From positions 1-11,735 of the forward strand of contig JADGIZ010000567.1 in the NCBI GenBank assembly GCA_027604665.1: a DNA stretch of 11,735 bases. The letters run 5' to 3'. Shown here in pieces: positions 7,646 through 11,735 of this stretch; positions within the stretch are counted from its first letter, which is position 1, and every line of letters begins with the position of its first letter. Under the pieces are notes generated by a model that was not told the DNA's origin, ran no database searches, and worked only from the letters and a program-made list of their open reading frames with translations. This DNA comes from Polyrhizophydium stewartii (lineage: Eukaryota; Chytridiomycota; Chytridiomycetes; Rhizophydiales). The translations under genes and the position numbers were made by a program.

Positions 7646-8491
7646 ATGCCGCCCAGGCCGGGCACGAGCACCGGCGCGCGGAGAGCAGGCCTGGCACCCG
7701 AGGCGGGGCTTGCTCCGGGGGCGAGCCACTGGGACCGGCTGCCGGCTGAGCTGCGGCGGATGGTCCTTGGCCGTGCCTCGCCGCTAACGCAGCTGAGCGC
7801 CGGCTGGAGGCCGTGGGCCTCGGTGCTGGAGCTGGACGACGACAGCATGCATGCTCTCTGGGCAGAGGCGTTCGAGGTCGACTGGGCCGGAGACCTGCGA
7901 CGACTGCCAAGGCCAGAGTCGATGCCGCCGCCGCGGCTGTACTGGTCGCTGCGCTCGCGCGGCATGCTGGAGCGGGTCGACCGGCTTGGCTGGCACAAGC
8001 CGCAGCATGTGCTGCACGCCGCCGCTCGCAACTGCTGGCTCGATCTGCTGGACTTTACCAAGCCAAAGAAACTGTGTCGGCTTGCGGTCGACTCGGGTGC
8101 GCTCTGGCTCGTGCGCATGCTGGTTGACGAGGACGAGACCGTGGAGCTTGGAAGCGACCACATTGAGCGGGCGGCGGCGGCGGGTCACGTCGAGATCCTC
8201 AAGTACATTGCTCAGCGCACCGACAGATCCGACTGGGTGGGTCTGGGGGCGCTTGACGGCGCTGCCCGCAACGGGCATTTGGAGGCCGTCCAGTGGCTGC
8301 ACCGCAAGGGAATGTGCTCGCGGCATGCGATGCGCGAGGCAGCCGAGGGCGGCCATGTGGAGGCGATGCGCTGGCTGCAGCGCGAGTGCACGGGCGTTTG
8401 TCGCCTCAGGCCCGGAACGCTCTCAGCTGAGATCACAGATCGGGCAGTCCTGGACTTTATTGCGGAGGCATCGAGACGAGCGGACGAATGA
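7646..8491 (+). CDS. F-box-like protein with degenerate ankyrin-type repeats
   Basis: Single-exon frame of 281 aa. After a low-complexity leader it has an F-box-like helix start, HWDRLPAELRRMVLGRASPL (about 28-47). A central WAEAFEVDWAGDLRRLP region and then about five ankyrin-like units follow: HVLHAAARNCWLDLLDF (121-137), LCRLAVDSGALWLVRML (143-159), IERAAAAGHVEILKYI (173-188), LDGAARNGHLEAVQWLH (203-219) and MREAAEGGHVEAMRWLQ (229-245). Such F-box/ankyrin proteins would bind a target through the repeats and possibly SKP1 through the F-box; the target is unknown. I recall similar proteins as large families in chytrid fungi, usually longer with more repeats, so this one may be a short member. 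The start at 7646 is the first ATG in frame, 98 nt after the TEX9 stop; a spliced upstream start cannot be excluded. Confidence 0.75.
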   Translation: MPPRPGTSTGARRAGLAPEAGLAPGASHWDRLPAELRRMVLGRASPLTQLSAGWRPWASVLELDDDSMHALWAEAFEVDWAGDLRRLPRPESMPPPRLYWSLRSRGMLERVDRLGWHKPQHVLHAAARNCWLDLLDFTKPKKLCRLAVDSGALWLVRMLVDEDETVELGSDHIERAAAAGHVEILKYIAQRTDRSDWVGLGALDGAARNGHLEAVQWLHRKGMCSRHAMREAAEGGHVEAMRWLQRECTGVCRLRPGTLSAEITDRAVLDFIAEASRRADE

Positions 8492-8615
8492 AGCCGCAAG
8501 ATCGATGAGGTTGTCGGATGGCCAGGTTGATTGCCGATGGCGGATGCAGTGCGGACCCTGCCGTCTGCACGCACACAAGCCTAGGCTATCCAAGTCCCAC
8601 CAAGTACCGCAGCGC
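8492..8615. other. Convergent 3' intergenic gap
   Basis: This 124-bp gap lies between the stops of the plus-strand ankyrin-like gene and the minus-strand HAD gene. I see no AATAAA on either strand, so both genes probably use non-canonical poly(A) signals, unlike the transporter genes. Confidence 0.4.
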
Positions 8616-9818
8616 TCATTGCAGCGCCTTCTTTGAGGGGCCAGCACCGCCAGCGTTGTCCGTCTCGGTTTCCAGCGAGTCCGCCATCCAATTTCCTGAC
8701 CGCCGTGCTGCGGATTTTCCAAGCTTCTTTGACTTGCGGTTGTTGTTGGGCTCCTGCACGGCGGTCAACGCAGCAGAGCTGGCATATCCAGATGCCTGGT
8801 CAGCGGCAGGAGCAGGCCGGCTCGAAACGTCATGGCGCCTGTCTTGAGGGTATTCGGCGTCGCGCAGCGAATCCGTGTGCGCGAATGCTTCAGGTGTGCT
8901 TGGCGAGCCTGGCGGCGGCCCGGTGCGATCGGTTCTCCGCGAGTGGTTGGCGGGCGAGAGCTCTGCAAATGCGGAACTATTGGCCGCAGGCAAGAACTGG
9001 GGGTTCGGCAGCACAGAGCCGTTGCCCGAGATCTGGTAGATCGGCGAGGTCCTGACAATCTCGCGGATGTCGTCGAATCCCGATGCCTCGAGTCGACGCA
9101 ACCACATCAGAAGCGAGAACAGGGCAATGTCCTTTGCGGGATCACTGAATCTCGACGTTGGAGTGAGATATGTGAACTCTGGGATGAACAAGGCGTTGAA
9201 CGGGTTTTTGCGGCTCTTGCCCGGGCTGTCGTCGATGATGATGGTGTTTGTCTGAGGCGAGGGCGGAGATGCGAGTGTGTCAGGCCGACGGCGGGGCGGA
9301 GGCCGCGAGCGCGGCGACCAACAGACCTCGGACCACCTTCCGCCAGGGTTGAATATGGGCGAATTCCATATGACAGAGAGGTCTTTGACGACCTTGCTGC
9401 TGGCAACGCCCATGGGGGCGTTCTTGCAGTGGGTGCGGTCGAGCACAAAGGCCTGGCTGCCGAACACCGCGCCAAGCGCCGCCCTTGCCAGGGGCCTGGC
9501 GTTCTCGGGTTGGGCCGACGTCCACACGCCAAACGAGACGTCGGGCATCGCCCCGAGCTGCGCGAACAGGGTGTCGGTGTACGGGCGAAGGTAGACCCTG
9601 CGGGAGGCCGAGCCGCGGGAGGCGGTCGCGGGCGGTCAGCTCTGTTTTGGCTTCTGCGGGGTGTCTCCGGGGTGCGGCACTCACTTGCTCTTGCGCACGC
9701 CAAAGTCCGGCTCCTCTGGAAGGAAGCGGTTCTGCCTCGCGAGCGTCTTCTCGTTGCTTCTCGCGAGCCGCTGCAGCAGCGTGCCGTTCAGGTCGAAGAC
9801 GACGAGCAGGGGCCGCAT
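8616..9818 (-). CDS. FCP1/NLI-interacting-factor (NIF) type HAD-fold protein with DLNGT motif
   Basis: 346 aa in three exons: 9818-9685, 9597-9327 and 9251-8616. Introns are 9684-9598 (GTGAGT, branch CTGAC, CAG) and 9326-9252 (GTCTGT, branch CTGAC, CAG). The FCP1-homology/HAD core spans about residues 1-185: motif I VVFDLNGTLL (nucleophile D9), KVYLRPYTDTLFAQL, motif II GVWTSAQPENA (T71), Lys of motif III around SKVVKDLSVIW (113 or 116), and motif IV NTIIIDDSPGKSRKNPFNAL (D142, D143). The remaining tail of about 150 residues is Ser/Pro/basic-rich and probably disordered. Family members dephosphorylate protein Ser/Thr, such as the RNA polymerase II tail; here the second motif-I acidic residue is Asn, so activity is uncertain. 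In-frame ATGs at 9884 and 9896 could extend the N-terminus. It is convergent with the ankyrin gene, 124 nt apart. Confidence 0.86.
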
Positions 9819-9976
9819 GTGAACGTCTGTCGGGCAAAGGCAAAGAAAATTGGGCGTCGGTGCATGAAGGGGTCGGGAGGACATCCAGTGGTTCATTTGG
9901 TCGAAGACGAGGGTCAGATAAGGTGCGTCGAGCGCTGAGACGCGGGCGGCGGGAGCACGGCGGTGAATGCAATCAA

Positions 9977-11735
9977 TCACATCCCCGGCGCTGCATATCC
10001 GTCGAGCGAGTCGTGACCCGTCTCGACAACGCCCTCTTCTGGGTCCTCGCGCGCCAGGCGGCGGATGGTTTCTATCTGGTCGGGCGAAAGGTTCTGCAGG
10101 TCCTTTGGCGGAACGCATCTGTATCTGCGGATGCTTGGGTCCATGCTGATGTGCCTCCGCAGGGCATCCTTGCGGCAGAAAGCTGCCATACAGGACGCCA
10201 GTCAGCTTGTGGAGCTCGGGCAGCAAGGGCATGTGTGGTCCGCGCCTACCCTTTCCACAGCGATCGCAGCAGAATGGCTTCACCTCGCTGTGGATGCGCA
10301 GGTGTCTTGTTAAATCGTGCCTGCGCAAGAACGACAGGCCGCACTCTTTGCAAGCGAAGCGATGTGAATGCTTCTGGTGGACTTTTTGGTGCGACCGCAG
10401 ATGACATGAGCGGAAGAACTGCTTGCCGCATTCTAGGGAAGGGCGTCAGCCGCAGGACGCATGCATGCTGAGCAAGTGCACCCATCGACTTGCCAGCGCA
10501 TGTGAATTCGGAGGCGGACTCGCATTGTTCGCCCAAACTTCTGTCGGACACACTTGGCGGGGAGGCGTCGCCCGAGCCGTAGGCGCTTGGCGGCGCGGGC
10601 GAGGGCAGCGGCGGCGCTGGGGCCAAGAGGACGTGGGCATCCTTGGCCGCGTTGCGCGAAGCGGCGGCGTGAGATGCGGCCGAGGGGTCGGCCCGCAAAG
10701 GCAGCCAATCAGCGTGAGCGGCTTGACTCGGCAGACTCGCGGGCCACCTCGGCGTGGCTTGGGGCGTGACATGGCCGCCCGGGCCGCGCGGCGACCAGCT
10801 GCGCGTATCGGGCAAGCTCGTTACGCCGTGCGGGCCGTGCGGCGGGCGCGGGCGGCTGATGGGCGGGAGCTGGGGTTGCGGCTGCGGGTGCGGGTGCTGC
10901 TGCTGAGTTGGATCGTGATGCGCGGGTACGTCGCGCTCGAAGCACGACCCGGCGGCAAACGATGAAGAGGCGCCGCTGTGATCGCTGCGATCGCACATAC
11001 GACTACTAGCGCGGTCAAAGGCGAGGCCATGGCCGTCGCTCGGCGGGTGGCCGAGGGTTGGCAGCAGCAGCACGGCGACCGACGGCAGCAACCGCGCGGC
11101 AGATGATCTAGCGAGCGGCGGGCTGCTTCCGCCGACGAAATGTGGTGCTTGCGGCTGATGAGGCGCTTGGGAGGCGGCATGGCTGGCGCCGCGCAGCCGG
11201 CAACTGCAATTGTCTTGCGAGCATTGGTTGTGGTGGGCGGGAGGGCCTTGGCCGAACTGGCCGAGAGACTGTTGATTTTGGTGTTGGCGGAGGTCGTTGG
11301 GGTGGTGTGCGTGGTGGGAGTGGGAGTGATAATGGCTGTGATGTCGGCCGTGGTGGTCGTTGTCTGCAGAATAAGCGGGAGCGCCGTGCTCGTCGCGGTG
11401 AAAGGCGTCGGATTCAAAGAGGGGTGCGTATGGATGGAACCGTGCGGGGCGATGGCGGGCAGCCGGCGCAGCACGCATGGGCGCAAGGGGATGCGCGTAC
11501 GGCCGAGGCGGTTCTCGTGACACGGCGACGGATCGGGCGGCATCCCAGAGGCCGATGGGCGGCCCGGCGGTTGTCGCTGCCTGCGCGGTCTGCGTCTCCT
11601 GACCGCGGCTGGCGTCAAGCAGAGGCTCCGCGGCTGGGTGTTGTGCGCCTGGGCGGGGCACTGCGCCGCTGTGGGGCGTGCGGTGCGCGTCCGGCAACCA
11701 CCATGCGAGCACTTGGCCCGGCGTGGGGTTCGGGG
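9977..11735 (-). CDS. C2H2 zinc-finger protein, 5' end outside window
   Basis: Likely nuclear DNA-binding regulator. Exons: edge (11735) to 10494, 10432-10250 and 10182-9977. The long first exon is open to the window edge (about 414 codons) and rich in His, Pro, Gln, Ser and Ala, with a His cluster (11302-11358) and a Gln/Pro run (about 10860-10912). The C-terminus carries adjacent fingers: CAECGKQFFRSCHLRSHQKVH and CKECGLSFLRRHDLTRHLRIH (the second shown after its phenylalanine), both perfect C-x2-C-x12-H-x3-H. A third finger, CDRCGKAFCRKDALRRH, is split by intron 10249-10183 and lacks the final His. It ends with a 50-residue acidic tail (LSPDQIETIRRLAREDPEEG). In-frame ATG at 11478 is the first seen, so the true start may lie there or beyond the window. 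Further introns in the low-complexity part cannot be excluded. Confidence 0.82.
10433..10493 (-). other. GC-AG intron in the zinc-finger gene
   Basis: The donor is CTG/GCAAGT, branch CTGACG, acceptor CCCTAG, 61 nt. Splicing yields FTCAECGKQFF, which gives finger 1 its exact C-x2-C spacing. Without it the finger has no second cysteine in frame. Confidence 0.8.
11302..11358 (-). repeat. His-rich low-complexity tract
   Basis: This stretch of the zinc-finger protein's first exon encodes 12 His in 19 residues (DHHGRHHSHYHSHSHHAHH), from CAC/CAT-rich near-repeats. Such tracts are common in transcription factors and tend to vary in length by slippage. Confidence 0.7.

Noticed and set aside
9681..10328. 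One fused zinc-finger/HAD protein in a single minus-strand frame
   Set aside because: The shared frame passes through an intron (10249-10183) and intergenic sequence. The zinc-finger gene, once spliced, ends at 9977, and the HAD core starts cleanly at 9818.
10821..11618. Alternative 265-codon minus-strand frame rich in Thr/Pro over the zinc-finger exon
   Set aside because: It is a frame-shifted reading of the His/Gln-rich exon. Only the chosen frame leads through the splice into the zinc fingers.
11478..11712. GTG at 11712 as the start of the zinc-finger protein
   Set aside because: Nuclear genes rarely start with GTG, and the frame stays open to the window edge. The start is either an ATG further in (11478) or outside the window.
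1..11735. tRNA, rRNA, CRISPR array, transposon ends or a novel defence-type system
   Set aside because: No cloverleaf-forming segment, regularly spaced repeat, transposase frame or terminal inverted repeat was seen. All sizeable segments are explained by eukaryotic protein genes.

Overview
This is a nuclear eukaryotic window, GC-rich and very compact. It reads best as a zoosporic (flagellated, chytrid-like) fungus. The evidence is many short introns (mostly 60-95 nt), GT or GC donors, a recurrent CTGAC-type branch motif shortly before the AG, gaps between genes as small as 34 nt, and a homologue of the cilium/centriole-linked coiled-coil protein TEX9 beside fungal-type genes. Frames were joined by hand from splice signals and remembered family sequence. 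All exon lengths add up to intact frames, but no transcript evidence was available.

Left part, minus strand, read right to left: two tandem EamA/DMT-type transporter genes (copy B 3884-5456, copy A 2251-3849), then ALG9, the ER alpha-1,2-mannosyltransferase of N-glycan assembly (2216 down to the left edge, 3' end outside). The three genes point the same way. Only 34 nt separate each stop from the next chosen ATG, and AATAAA signals sit on or just before both transporter stop codons. The transporters share five exons including a 24-nt microexon. They are nearly identical over much of their length, introns included, but have unrelated N-termini and other diverged patches.

Middle, plus strand: a 349-bp divergent intergenic region (5457-5805), then a ten-exon TEX9 homologue (5806-7547) and an intronless F-box-like/ankyrin-like protein (7646-8491).

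Right part, minus strand: an FCP1/NIF-type HAD-fold protein whose motif I is DLNGT (8616-9818), and the 3' part of a long His/Pro/Gln-rich C2H2 zinc-finger protein (9977 to the right edge, 5' end outside).

The genes do not form one pathway; this looks like ordinary core chromosome of a compact genome. The notable signals are the mosaic transporter duplication with a conserved acidic dileucine sorting motif, the microexon, several GC-AG introns, the tight stop/poly(A)/start arrangement, and altered key residues in the HAD protein and in the last zinc finger. I saw no RNA gene, mobile element, CRISPR array or novel defence-like system.
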